Shown: positions 22,836-34,359 of the stretch, piece after piece
Layout: each line of letters starts with the position of its first letter
Position numbering within the stretch: the stretch's first letter is position 1
Assembly (NCBI GenBank): GCA_963513935.1
Contig: OY740765.1
Coordinates: forward strand, 118,115,362-118,179,361
Direction: 5' to 3'
DNA length: 64,000 nucleotides
DNA from: Aphrophora alni
Taxonomy: Eukaryota > Arthropoda > Insecta > Hemiptera > Aphrophoridae
The notes under the pieces: model-generated
What the model saw: the letters and a program-made list of their open reading frames with translations, nothing else
What the model was told of the DNA's origin: nothing
Database searches by the model: none
Position numbers and translations under genes: made by a program

Positions 22836-23774
22836 CCCTTTCTAAGAACCCTGTAAGCATGAGACATCTCCAACCTATAATAATCTGTAGTATCTAATTA
22901 TAATAATTATTAAGTGATACAAAAGGTTAAATTAGGAAATAAAGAGACAATTGTTTAAATATAATAACTTTAGAATTTTGAAAAATGGTAAAAGGATAAA
23001 GGTATTTTTATAATGGTGAATAAAAAAGTGAATTTAAATAAATGTATTGTAAGCTTGAAAACCATCTTTTGTGTGGATCAAAGACTTAATATCACATGGT
23101 ATACCATAAAAGGACATGATTCTGATCTTCTAATTTAATTGGTTTGCGATGTAAAATTCAAACAACCTAAGAGAGCGGGAGTTGCATAGACGCCGAACGA
23201 AAAAGCAACTCTGCCTAGAACAGAGTTGTCCTCAAAGCTAGGTTTTATTTTGAATGTTAAAAGAAGTGAGTGTGACATGATTGAATAAAAGAAAGGTGTT
23301 TTATGAATCTATAAACGTATCATCAAGTTATGTAATTGATAATATGGACAAAATAAATGGTAGGTAAATTATGTAATTACTAAAATAACCAGACTTTATA
23401 AAAACAGAACAATGAACGATTAATAGTTTTTAAGGTGAATAGATATTAAAATTAAGTCTCTTGTTTCAGGTGAAAATTAATAATATAGAATTCCTTTTAT
23501 GTTTAATAAAATTTTATTTTGTGTACTTAAAAACTTTAAGATGAGTTTCTACAAATTATTGAAGTTTTCATGTCCTGTTCAGCTAATGACGTTGGACATT
23601 TTGATGATGGGAAGTACAGAAATGAAGGCAAGAACCTAGTAAGTAAAATTACTAATAATTAATTAGTAAGTAACTTTGTTAGTATACTCTGTGCACTTTC
23701 AAAATGACGCCCAACGCGTCTAAGTGCACAGATTATCGTTACAAAATGACACCGAACGTATGTAAGGTACTTCA
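22836..23774. other. CARNMT1 intron, nothing firmly recognised
   Basis: AT-rich sequence with no firm homology. A moderately GC-richer patch (about 23170-23290) reads as a broken protein-like frame on the minus strand but could not be assigned. Confidence 0.4.
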
Positions 23775-24203
23775 ATGCACAACCTCACTTGGCTTGCAGT
23801 TTATTTTCTCGTCGTACCCTTGCTTGCTTTGATCGTGTCGAGTCGAGTTTTTCCTGTCCAGGTTAAGTTCAGCTTTTTTTATTTAAATTTAAAGTATTTT
23901 GTTACTCATCTGATTTTTGAATTTATTTCGCTGTGTAAACTTTTAACCTGGTCGGGGAACTTATGTGTTGCAAAAGAAAAACCCAGTCCACTGGAAGTCT
24001 AGGCTGAATAATTGTCTGGCCTGCTTCCCTTCACCTTCAGCAGCCCGAACTCTATGAAATCCCCTCTATTTATTCAAATGCCTTCCAGTAATTATATTTA
24101 CTTTACAAGTAACCGACTAGCTCCAACTTTAAATTACTATTCATTTTTTACTATTAGTAATCTCTGGAGCGTGGGATTTTATATCAACATATCTGCAGTT
24201 TAC
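23775..24203 (+). repeat. Repeat R, left part (split by copy D)
   Basis: Closely similar to the reverse complement of 61920-62370: shared ACAACCTC, a GTTTATTTT...CGTCGTAC block, AATAATTGTCTGGCCTG and the ACTTTACAAGTAACCGACTA block (one mismatch at the other locus). The similarity ends exactly at TTAA 24204 and resumes after copy D at 26315 (ATGAGAACTAATAATGAAAT). Type unknown; possibly a retrotransposon end. Confidence 0.75.
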
Positions 24204-24207
24204 TTAA

Positions 24208-26310
24208 CCCTCCACCTACTATAAATATTGCTATTTTTCGCCTTTTTTTAATCATTTTGTAAAAAAATTAACATATAAGACATCATTTTTTTCAGGAAAG
24301 TGCATAGAATTTATCCGTGCAAAGAAAAAAAATGTTACATGTTATGGTTTTGGAGTAAGTATGTCAGGAAACAAAAAATGTGAAAAATGAAGTGAAAATT
24401 CCACAGAAAAGCGTATATGTATCATACTATTTTTTTTTTTTTTTCATTTTTTCAAAATATACAGTTTTTAATGTAGTTGTGAATAGAAGTTGGTAAAAAA
24501 AAAAAAAATCAATTTCTATAATTTGTGTTAGGAAAACAATTGTTTACGTAAAAAGTCTAAAATAGAATTGTCTGTGGTGAAAGCGGGGCTGTTAACCAGC
24601 AAGAAGCTAATCAATGAAAGAAGGATTTAGAGGAAACGATCCAGGATATAAACCCAAAGGACATCTTCAATGTTGACGAGACGGGCCTTTTTTTTTAAAT
24701 GCACACCGGATAGAGCGCTCGCATTTAAAGACGAGAAGTGTCACGGAGGAAAGCTGAGCAAAGAAAGACTTACGCTGCTAGTGGGTGCAAACATAGACGG
24801 AACGGAAAAGCTCCCTCTGCTGATGATCGGCAAGTCGGTTAATCCACGATGCTTCAAAAATGTAAAATCGAAATCAGTGGATTATGTTAACAGCCCAAGG
24901 GCGTGGATGACTGGAATTATTTTTGAGAATTGGCTGTTGAAACTGGATAAAAAGTTTAAAAAAGAAAAACTACATATCATCCTTTTCATTGACAACTGTA
25001 CTGCTCACAACACCATACCACTGATGGAAAATGTAAAAGTAATTTTTTTCCCTGCCAATATGACCTCCGTCATCCAGCCTATGGGTCAGGGATTAATAAA
25101 AAAATCTCAAACATTTTTATAGGCATTTGTTAGTTGAGAATATCCTTACCGGAGATTACGACGCTCTCAAAATCAAGCTTGACATTCTTCAAACATCCTG
25201 AATGTGTAAACAAGCTTGGGACCAAGTGACGCCGGGAACAATAAACAACTGTTTCAGAAAAGCCAGGTTCGTAAAAAAGAGAAATGATGAAAGTTTCGTT
25301 GAAACTGCAGCGGAAACTATTCCTTCAGTTGACGGCTGGGATGACGTCATCAACAATCCTGCCATCGCGTTAGAGGACTTCGTAAATGTGAATGAAAACG
25401 TCGCAGTTTGTGGTGAGCTGACTGACGCAGAAATTGTCGCCGATGTACTGAACTCCGAAAAACAAGATGGTGACGACACATCTGGCGATGAACCCATGGA
25501 GGACATTCCCGAAAAAACTCTTCTGAGTGCAGCCGAACAACGAACCACATAAAAGAACTCAGGCTTTTTTTTTTGAAAGTCGAAATGGCGTAAGAGACGC
25601 TGTTTTTCGTTCCTTAAATTTGTTAGATTCCTTTGTGATGGCCGAGAGACTTAATTGTAGGAAACAAGTAAAGATCTCAACCTTTTTTGAAAAGCAGTAG
25701 ATACAAAAAAAAGCAATCTGAGACTTACTAGATTGCTAGTTAAATAGATGAATTGTACATGTTAGTTTTATTTTATCATTTTAAACTTTTGAGGTTATTC
25801 ACGAGACAGTTACTCTACTGTATTATGTCCGTTAAGGTGCTTTGTTGAATGGATACTATTATGTAAAGGTTGTACATAATATAAGCAGTTAAGTTGTTAA
25901 AAATCTATGTAAAATTATTTTTAATAAAGGTCTTTTTGAGAAAACTTAAAGTTTGAGTATTTTATTACCCTTTTGAAAGAACTTTGTTAATTCGAATTTT
26001 TGGATAATTCGAATTTTTTTACTGGTCCCTTGAGGTTCGAATTATCCAAGTTCCACTTAATTTGAATATCAGTTTACAGTAAAACTTGATCGTAAGACAC
26101 AAATGTTATCAATTTATTAAATATAATTGTTAATGTGTATGAACTTTTTGTTGTATGAATATGAATCTATGAACATTAGCTTTAAAACCGTATAAAAATT
26201 ATTTTGATACGATAATTTTTAATAGAGTAAATATTGAATTTAAAAAAGTGATTTTCAGTCACTTAGGGCGAGTTCATCTGCTTGCTGTGAGCAGCAAACT
26301 GGGTGGAGGG
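24208..26310 (+). mobile_element. TTAA-flanked CCCT family, copy D (2,103 bp) with nested Tigger
   Basis: TTAA at 24204-24207 and 26311-26314. Ends CCCTCCACC match in complement. The left ~340 bp and right ~250 bp belong to the CCCT family, while the middle is a Tigger transposase element. The other locus of repeat R (61.8-62.4 kb) lacks this insertion and so shows the empty site. Confidence 0.88.
24555..26057 (+). pseudogene. Tigger (pogo superfamily) transposase, 5'-truncated and dead
   Basis: A DDE transposase of the Tigger/CENP-B type, plus strand. From about 24620 it reads DLEETIQDINPKDIFNVDETG with the first catalytic Asp. The 150-codon open frame 24670-25122 covers AFKDEKCHGGKLSKERLTLL, NPRCFKNVKS and LFIDNCTAHNTIP with the second Asp. 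In IQPMGQGLI the third catalytic Asp of the usual MDQG is Gly. A frameshift and stop follow; a second frame (25202-25552) holds AWDQVTPGTINNCFRKARF and an acidic C-terminus. The N-terminal DNA-binding domain is absent. The 3' end (25985-26057) shows Tigger-type sequence ending TCCAAGTTCCACT with degraded target TA. Confidence 0.9.
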
Positions 26311-26314
26311 TTAA

Positions 26315-27270
26315 ATGAGAACTAATAATGAAATTTTATTTCAACAACAGATAGCATGATTTTAATGAAATTTTAATTATTATGAAATTTGAGACTTTAT
26401 GTTATTTATGCAAAGCTTCTACTTTCTCTGCTTTTTAAGTTAAATTAATGAAGTTGACACATGTGTGATTAAAAAAAAAAAAAACTTAAGAAAACATATA
26501 CTACTTAAATTTTTCATGAATAACTATTTTTTATTTCAATTTTCATAAAAGATAAATAAACAATTTGCAGTGCTTGACCGTACTTATATAAAGTGAATAA
26601 ACTGTAACTAGTTTTGTATTTTATTTAATCTGCTGAATCCAATATTGTTTTTAAAAGCTAGAATCCTACATAACAAAAAGTATTTATTGTATATATGGTA
26701 TTAAAATTTTACAAAAATAATAAAATATTGAAAAAAAAGAAGTTATTTTTCAATCAAAATTGAGTTTAAGGTTTAGTATGCACACAATAAAAAGTTATTT
26801 GTTTTCTCGTGTTTGTCATTCAAAGTCCTACAATAAAGGTTTCATTCATATTTTTTTATAAAATGTATTAAAAGTGACAAACTCAGATAATTAGTTTTTG
26901 AGAAATTGTATCACATTTTCTAACATAACATGGTCAATTGTTACAATTCTCTGGAGGAAATCCAATAATCCTGAAGAAAAATATGGGAGTGTCCAGAAAA
27001 ACAATAGCTAAAATGTATAAGAAAAATCAAAGGGTGTTGCTACCGCACAGCGGATTCAGGCAGCTAAAAAATGGCGTAGCTTGCAGTATAGCCAACGATA
27101 ACCAAAACACACTAATAAGGAAATTAACTGAATTAATTTAAGAAAGACAAACAATCCTGAATAAAGTAGAAAACTTAAATTAAATTAATCAATAGTATTG
27201 AAGCAACTCCAAACCAAAAATGAAGGAAAACAGGAAGAAATGGGGAAAAATATTAGGTACCAAATGAAGC
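26315..27270 (+). repeat. Repeat R, right part
   Basis: 26315-26500 continues repeat R (compare 61800-61910 reverse complement: GACTTTATGTTATTTATGCA). A second block, 26938-27270, matches 61265-61580 in the same orientation (GGATTCAGGCAGCTAAAAAA; ATTAGGTACCAAATGAAGCA). The two loci therefore differ in relative orientation of the blocks. Confidence 0.7.
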
Positions 27271-28060
27271 AAGGAAAAGGGGAAATGTCAATTCGGGGTT
27301 TATATGGAAAAGATTGAGGATATCAGTCAATTTTTGCTATTTAAAAAAAAATCTTTATTTATTTTCGGTTTTATAAAACTAAGTTAAAAAGTGTTGGTTA
27401 TACGAATAAATTGGATACACGGCTTGAAGATAATACAAATTTTGAATGCTCTCTCTACGATGAATAACTAAAAAAATACAGAATATTGAAATTGAGAAAT
27501 GAAATATAAATTTATTAAAACAAAAAATAATAATAACAATAAAAATTTTAAAAACTTGATTGTGTATAGTTCCTAACTATGCCTTTAAACTTGATGAAAC
27601 CAAATGGATTCAATAGATCAAAAATGTCTTATTAGAATATATTTGTCCTTCGTTTTTTAGTGAGTATATTAGAAAAACAGTTGTGATTTTTTATAGGTAT
27701 CATACTGTAATGATTTTTGTTAGAGTTTAATAGGGCCTATAGCCTATCAGTTTAGATTTTGTGTGAATAAGAGACACAGGCTTAGTGGACAGGAAAGTGG
27801 TCCTTGGTATTAACTAGTAGTATAAAAATTCATTCGGAGTAGCAAAAGATGTAGCACGTGGCTCAAATTGGGTTAAGACCACATCAGAAAATCAATCGAT
27901 CGGATTATTTTCATCTCTTTTAAAACAAATGCGTGATAATAAATGTGGCCCAGCCAAGGAGCCCACCAAACCAAAACTATAATAAGTATAAATTAGGATG
28001 TAAAGGAATTCTAAATAATAAAATATGAATTGGCACTTGCGATTTTGTTGAGCAGTGCAA
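27271..28060 (+). other. CARNMT1 intron, little recognised
   Basis: AT-rich sequence. At 27730-27815 lies a reverse copy of the ACTTTCC/TAAGCCTGTGTC dispersed repeat also found at 15725 and 33085. Nothing else recognised. Confidence 0.5.
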
Positions 28061-28067
28061 GATTACG

Positions 28068-31000
28068 TAGAAGGGGGGGAGAGACGAGGAGTGGAGGGCT
28101 TGAACCAGCGAGCCGAGCGGGAGTCTATTCCGAGAGCCACAAGAAGAAAGACCGCTACGGTTTGAGGTCAGTCCATTTTCGGACACGTGCTAGTTAAATT
28201 AAACAATATGTTTTTCGGCCACTTTTAAGGCTTTATCTTACCGTTATGTCTTTTTTAATAAATTATAAATATTTCTGTAATCTAATTCGGCGCTCAAATA
28301 AAATATAACATTTAATTTCACTTGCGTTTGCAAGCGTCCATTACGTTCATTAGTGTTCATTAGCGTCCTAACCCGACTCCTTGGCCCATCCTGACAAGAT
28401 TCGGCTAAAGTGTACGCGGTCTCCAGCCAGCCGGAGCTTCCAGCTGGTCAAAAGAAGTGTAGACAGTCACATAAATACCACTCCAAGTCCTCCAAACCGT
28501 TTGTTAAGACAACACTTACTAAACAATGCAACCAAAGTTATTCACGAACATGTAAATTCCAGGAGTGACAACAAAAATTTAAAAGTTTTTATTAACTTTA
28601 TAAAAAGTAGAGTTATGTCTTCTCATTTTATAAAAAGTGGTCACTTGAATAAGAGTAAAAAGTTGGTGGTTTGTGGCAGGTTGGTTGAGTTAATGAACAA
28701 TAAAATCCTGAAAAAAAACTGCTCTTGAGAAATGGTTGGAAACAGTGAAGGACCAGAAGACAACAAAAAACAAGGCACTGGGGAAGTTGCAAGCGAGAAG
28801 GTGAACTCTAGGATAAAGCAACACCCCCTTGTGAAATGGTTGAAGTTTGGAACATTGTAAAAATAATCCCAAACAAATTTCAGAAAAGCAAGTTTTTTTG
28901 TACTCTTGATGATAACGCAGATGGTTTTTTAAAGGTCAAACAAGAAAGTTTAAAAAAAAATTCATTTGAATTCTCAAGGTTTCAAGGGGAAGTGTGAAGT
29001 ATTAAACATACTGCTAAGCAAATTTAATCGTTCTATCAGTATAATATCTTTAAATAAAACAATTTCTCAATTCAATTAATATAAATTTATTAAGCAATAT
29101 TAAAGGCTATAAAGTCGGAGCTTATTTTGCTAGGGATGAACACAGAGGTGGGGGTTTTTGACTGGTGGGGGTTATTTAGAACTGACCTGAAGTTTGTATC
29201 TCGGGTTGACCTTGAAACGCTGAATGGAAAATTTAGTTTAACTACCGGAATATAATCTTGTTATAGTCTTAATTTATAGATCTCCCTCTAGAACCACTAC
29301 TTATTTTCTGTCGAAACTAAAACAGTTATTGCATGTATTATCCAGGGAAAGACATAAATAGTTTATGATCGCCTCTGACATGAATATATACATAATGAAA
29401 ACTTGTTACTCTAGAGATTTTAAAAAATATGGTTTCTTCTTTTGGCTATAATTTAACGTTTACATATCCTACTATGACTTTCAATGTGTCAAGATCCTTC
29501 ATAGATAATATTATATATGTAGTTTTAACTATTCTATTTTATATAAACAAATTTTAAAATCGGAATTTTCAGATCACAGTGCACTTTTAATGGACATTGG
29601 AGGACTGTAGTATGAGCTCCTCCAAAAATGGGAGGATGTCTGGACGAATTTTTAATAAAATAAACATCAAACTTTTTCGGTTTGGATGAATGAAAATTGG
29701 GATCTCCCCATTGATGCATTGCAAATTCAATTTTTGATTGTTTCTTTGGGAAATTACTTATAAATTTTAACGATGCATTTCCTCGTATTCATTTAAAAAG
29801 TTATAACACCAAAGGGGTAAACAAGGCATTGATTACCTAGAGTATAACAGTATCTAGTCGTAGAAAGAGAAATGCTCAGAGTTTACAAAAGTAGTGTGAT
29901 ATAGAATGTATTAATTACTATATAAAAAGTATTGCAAAATTTATAGAAAAGTTTTGAAGGAGGCAAAAAAAGTTCAATAAAAAAATTTTAAATTCTGATA
30001 ACAAATTTCACGCTTTGTGGAAAGTTGTAAAATCAGAATTGGACACAAATAGATTAAGGAATGGTGAAATACTTTATATTGAAAGTCCTAAAGTGAATAT
30101 TACAGAACCCAGTGAAATAGTTTCAACTTTTAATGAATATTTTACCAATCTTTCAGAAAGATTAAATTATCTTGTTTGGTCACAAAAGCCTCAAGTAAAA
30201 CTAAAAGATTGGAAAATAGGTTTCATTGTTTCAAATTTAATTCTGTATCAGATAAAAACAAGTTAAAAAGATTATAATGTCATTAAAAAACAAACGATCA
30301 GTGGGTTGGGAAGAAATCCCTTAAAGCGGTTAAAAACCAAATCTTTGTTCCACTAACTCATATTGTTAATTCATTTCTATGCCAAGGAATTTTCCAGATA
30401 AACTCAAATTGGCTTTGGTTAGACATCTATTTAAGAAGGAAACAGATCTGTTCTGTAAAACTATTGCCCTATATTTATTCTTTCAATATTCTCAAAAAAA
30501 AAAAAATAGTTGAGAGAGTTGTAAATGACCAAATAATCAGTTATTTTAATATTCATAATTTTGTAAATATTAACCAGTTTGGTTTTCATAAAGGTTTTAG
30601 TACTACATCTGCCTTCATAACCCTTACAAATGACATTTCTACATCATTGAATGGCAGAATATTGGTTGCAGCGGCCTTTTGTGACCTTACAAACGCTTTT
30701 GATTGTCTAGAGCATGTAGTATTATTGGATAAAATGAAACATTGTGGATTTAAGGATGTTAGTCTTGGCTGGTATAAGTTATTTTTAACATAACCAGAAA
30801 AAATAGAAAAATGGAAAATAGAAAATAGTCTTGAATGGAGTGAATGATAGGCATGAATCAGAGTGGAGTTTGATTAAGGCTGGTGTGTCCCAGAACTCCA
30901 TCCTGGGCCCTACTCTTTTCTTAATATATATAAATGACTTACCGTGTAATGTTGCTGAGATCTTGATTTTTCTATCCACATGATACCACCACCATTATAA

Positions 31001-31590
31001 AAGAGAATAGCATTTTGAAAGTGTCTGAATATGTTAATCTTTCATTGAAGCATCAAAGTGGTAACAAATTACTTTTTTTAATTGAAGTCCATATGATTAT
31101 TTCAGCAATGGGGAATGAAAAGTACAAGAAAATACGGTTGTCACTCTACAAACATTTTTTGCCATATGTGGGTGTCACATTGATTGTTAGATGTATATAT
31201 AATATATACAAATCTATAAAGCGCAGTAAGAAAGAAAGTAGTGGTGTACACAATTAAGGTCCAGAAAATCTGTATTACAACTATTTAAAGCAAACTTACT
31301 CTGTACTATATTTACTGGGTAAGACCCTTTGATCTACCAGTACCATAATGTCCAAGAGACTAACTTTTGTTCATTACTTTTAGAGACATTATTTCTTGAA
31401 TTATATTGTATAATAGGTCTAAGTACCATTAAGACACCCATTAACTTGTTTTGTTTGATTAAGATTCAATATCCTATATAGGTATATTCCCTAACGATTA
31501 ATCTATTTTTCTTTCAATATCATGTTGTGTTGTTTAAGTATTTTTAATATTGTATAGTAAATTTATCGTTATGTTTATTATTAGTATTAT
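28068..31590 (+). pseudogene. Decayed non-LTR retrotransposon (endonuclease + RT)
   Basis: Plus strand. A G-rich leader begins near 28068 and a 115-codon open stretch (28381-28728) is probably the first ORF or ORF2 N-terminus. Around 29120-29600, endonuclease fragments read VGAYFARDEHRGGG, VIYRSPS-like sequence, TFTYPTMTFNVSRSFIDNI and a SDHSALLMDI-like block. The RT domain follows: EPSEIVSTFNEYFTNLSERL (30015-30266), KRSVGWEEIPLKAVK, VERVVNDQIISYF, NQFGFHKGFSTTSAF (30464-30793), then GVSQNSILGPTLFLIYINDL (near 30880-30940). The catalytic FADD-type motif region is degraded. Many stops and frameshifts; it is a dead copy inside the last CARNMT1 intron, same strand as the gene. Confidence 0.82.
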
Positions 31591-31676
31591 TATTTAGAGA
31601 ATTGTGCACTTTATTTGATTTTTTTGTAACTTGTGGATGGAAAACAATAAACCATTTTTATTATTTTCTGTTTCAG

Positions 31677-31838
31677 AAAGAAAAAATTTGTGTAAAAACA
31701 AAATATGCTCAAAACAGACATTCAATGTTGCAAAATGAATATGAAAGTGTTTTTTTTGTTTGTCAAAAACCACCTATGTGTAGTCCGCCACTTGATAAAG
31801 TAATTGGTGTGATAATAGAAGGAGAGAAATTGGTATAA
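31677..31838 (+). CDS. CARNMT1: CARNMT1 terminal exon
   Basis: The last coding exon: 53 codons plus TAA (31836-31838). The acceptor TTTCAG ends at 31676 and continues in phase 0 from 18078. It encodes KEKICVKTKYAQNRHSM and then QNEYESVFFVCQKPP, which matches the usual C-terminus of carnosine N-methyltransferases. Family members normally end soon after the final KP; here about 20 further residues follow, to a C-terminal GEKLV. The segment coding for the end of this tail is duplicated just downstream (offset about 69 bp), so the extension may be lineage-specific. An open frame also runs upstream of the acceptor from 31602, but the splice fit and homology put the exon start at 31677. Confidence 0.93.
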   Translation, partial: KEKICVKTKYAQNRHSMLQNEYESVFFVCQKPPMCSPPLDKVIGVIIEGEKLV

Positions 31839-31946
31839 ACAAAGGAAGAATTTGTTTTTTGAAGAAAGGAAAGCTTAGTGATGATAGAAGAAGAGAAATT
31901 GGTTCAAGTAAAGAAAGAACTTGTATTTTGAAGAAAGGAGCAACTG
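31809..31946 (+). repeat. Imperfect 69-bp tandem duplication at CARNMT1 stop codon
   Basis: GTGATAATAGAAGGAGAGAA at 31809 and GTGATGATAGAAGAAGAGAA at 31878 begin two imperfect copies of about 69 bp. The first holds the last codons and stop of CARNMT1; the second is in the 3' UTR. Confidence 0.8.
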
Positions 31947-32152
31947 ACATTGTTCATGAAGAAACTAGTGGTGTTGAAGTGAAGAGACAATGACTTGTGA
32001 GTGAAAAAGTGAATAATATGAATATTTATAACAAGTTGTTACCATAGGTATTGACTTAGACATTTGGGAGTGTCAATTTTTTTCATATAATCTTCCTTTT
32101 TCCTTTCTTACTCTCATAATATACATTATAAAGCATCATTCAAATTCAGTAT

Positions 32153-32158
32153 AATAAA
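32153..32158 (+). promoter_or_regulatory. Candidate CARNMT1 poly(A) signal
   Basis: AATAAA about 315 bp after the CARNMT1 stop codon, in AT-rich sequence on the sense strand. It is the best hexamer seen between the stop and the Gypsy fragment that begins near 32240. Placement is inferred from position only. Confidence 0.45.
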
Positions 32159-32239
32159 ATTCAGCACAATTTGTCATCAACTTTAATCACCAATATGAAT
32201 TCGTACTAATTTAGTTAATTTTGATTTGTGGTGATTCCA

Positions 32240-32900
32240 CGGGAATACGGGGATACTTTTTCGTATCGCCCTGCCTCAACATATTCACATATGGGGAATG
32301 ACTTAAAGATATGCGATGCAGTGTGGGGTAATCGGCAATGGGTTGGACACGGGTAGGATGCAGGGTAACTGATTGGTTATAGGAAATGTGCCAAGGAATT
32401 GGATGGAGTAGGATGCTAAGGTCATTTTATCCGGGTTGACTGTAAGACCTGCATCTCGTAGTCTCTTCAAGACCTCGTAGTCATCCTCCACCTTATTTAA
32501 ATGGTCGTCGAACGACCCATCAGAATATATGCAGATGTCATCAAAAAAGGAGAAAAGATGTTTGTATTTTATATCACCGAATATCTTGTCAATAAGTCTG
32601 GTGAGGACTAGACCTCCGCTGGCCAATCCAATAGGGAGTAAATTGTACTGGAACTGGCCCAAAGGGCATACATTTTTTGGACTCCTCGTCTAGAGGAATT
32701 TGTAGGTAGGTCTGGTTAAGGTCTAATAAAGAGAACCATTTGGCCTTATCTAAGTATTGGAAAGCGGATCCAATGTGGGGATGGGAGTAGCCTCCAGTTC
32801 CGTAATTTGATTTATTGGCTTATAGTTCACTACCATCCGTGTCTTGCCACCTTTCTTGGGAACCAAAAAGGCAGGACACGCATATGTTGAATTAGATGTG
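32240..32900 (-). pseudogene. Gypsy-type reverse transcriptase fragment
   Basis: Minus strand. Frames read CPAFLVPKKGGKTRMVVNYK (near 32880-32820), then QFQYNLLPIGLASG, LTRLIDKIFGDIKYKHLF, and FFDDICIYSDGSF with the catalytic DD pair, and RDAGLTVNPDKM (32303-32662 open for 119 codons). These are RT fingers, palm and the start of the connection domain. Protease, RNase H and integrase are missing. It lies just past the CARNMT1 poly(A) candidate, on the opposite strand. Confidence 0.85.
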
Positions 32901-33479
32901 TATCACATCATTAGATGCCGCAGATTTCACATTCCTTATTTATATTTTCAATTTATTTTACTGTCACATAACATGTTATTTTAAGATACAAAAATCTATA
33001 AAACTGGTACTATTGTTAGAAACAAATTTTACATAAATAATAAATACATAATTTAGTTTTCTTCAGAACTTTATATTGGAAAATAGCAAGGACTACTTTC
33101 CAAGGTAAGCCTATGTCTCCTATCCATACAAAATTTAAACTAATAAATTCAATACAAATACTTAACACCTACAAACATATACTGTACCAACACTTTTCTA
33201 ATAATATGGCCAAAACTTTTTTTTTAATAGCATCATATTGTTTTTTATGGTGTTTTTTGATAGAACGTGTAATTTAAAAAAATTTATTCCATGTATTTTT
33301 TTGATAAACCCAGACAATAAATAATTGTCTTTTTGGTATATATGCCACACCCATTTTGGTGACAAGATTGTGACACCTATACTATTTAACCCGGTCTCCA
33401 GAACGGTACTAGATGAAAAAGCCAAGGACTTAAGTTGGAACAAATCAGGTGTGTGTTTCTGCAACCAGAAGAGAGGTGA
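32901..33479. other. Intergenic, contains dispersed-repeat copy at 33085-33145
   Basis: AT-rich sequence. 33085-33145 carries the ACTTTCCAAGGTAAGCCTAT copy of the dispersed repeat seen at 15725. A minus-strand open stretch (33198-33464) shows no family signature. Confidence 0.5.
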
Positions 33480-34200
33480 AAGCTAGTATGTCATATATAT
33501 ATTAAATGCTCCATCGAGTCCAAATAGTCATAAATGCAGCATTACCCTGCTGCTTGCAAGTAGAAGAGAGAGAAATTTGTATTCTCACAGACTCAAAGTC
33601 AGATATGACAGCTTTGAGAAATAAAGAGTTCACTGAATACTCTTTTCGCATAGACGAATTGAAGACCTTGCTCTCCTAGCTTATGAAAAAAGGTAAACAT
33701 GTTATCTTCCAATGGACTCCATCCCACTATGTGATAGATGGAAATGAATAAGTTGATGAAGTAGAAAAGCATGCGAATTTTGGATCTCTACAATATTCAC
33801 TGTAGTAGTCCAAAATGGCTACGAACGGAATGACTGACATTGTATAAACGGGCAGACAGTTGCTTAGAGTTTAGCCTGAGGCCACAGACTCCACACTTTA
33901 TTAAGACATATCAAGAGCTGCTAGGACTAGAGTTGCCACATTGTTTATAACCATTTTATTCACTGTTTCCATTTAAGAGATTTGCCTATTTTCAGGAGAT
34001 AGAGAATGGAACACATCTTCATGAGACCCTGGGGGAAATATTGAGAAATATGGTTTTGAGAGAGAAGAGAAGCTTAAATATATATTGAGCAAGAAGAAAA
34101 TGTGAGCACTGGTGTTGGCAACGTATGGACACCGGACGATCAGAATCAATTTATATTGGATGCTAGTTTCAAGAAGTAAGTAATGGGTTGTATGAAGAAG
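33480..34200 (+). pseudogene. Non-LTR retrotransposon RNase H fragment
   Basis: Plus strand. Frames give REREICILTDSKSDMTALRN, RIDELKTLLS and KKGKHVIFQWTPSHYVIDGN, the Asp-containing and C-terminal motifs of the RNase H domain of jockey/I-type elements, followed by a decayed tail. The normal SHCGIxGNE motif is altered. A related tail phrase, GGACACCG(G/A)ACGATCA, recurs near 63077. Confidence 0.75.
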
Positions 34201-34359
34201 ATAATAACATAGATCATAATTTACCAAGAAATAATTTACATTCTAAAAATGAACATTAATATATGAGCACTAAGTTTCATCTAATCTGGTTTATAATATA
34301 GGTAAGTAGTTTTTCAAATCTTCGTTGTATGAGTTTCTATGTCGATAAATGAGTTAGTT

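Noticed and set aside
24012..24224. 70-codon frame running into copy D
   Set aside because: It crosses the TTAA insertion boundary and lies in repeat R; no protein signature.
25189..25550. Minus-strand open frames of 119 and 66 codons
   Set aside because: Antisense to the Tigger C-terminus on the plus strand.
31602..31676. Upstream extension of the last CARNMT1 exon with an ATG
   Set aside because: This part is pyrimidine-rich intron before an AG acceptor; homology starts after it and the phase matches the preceding exon.
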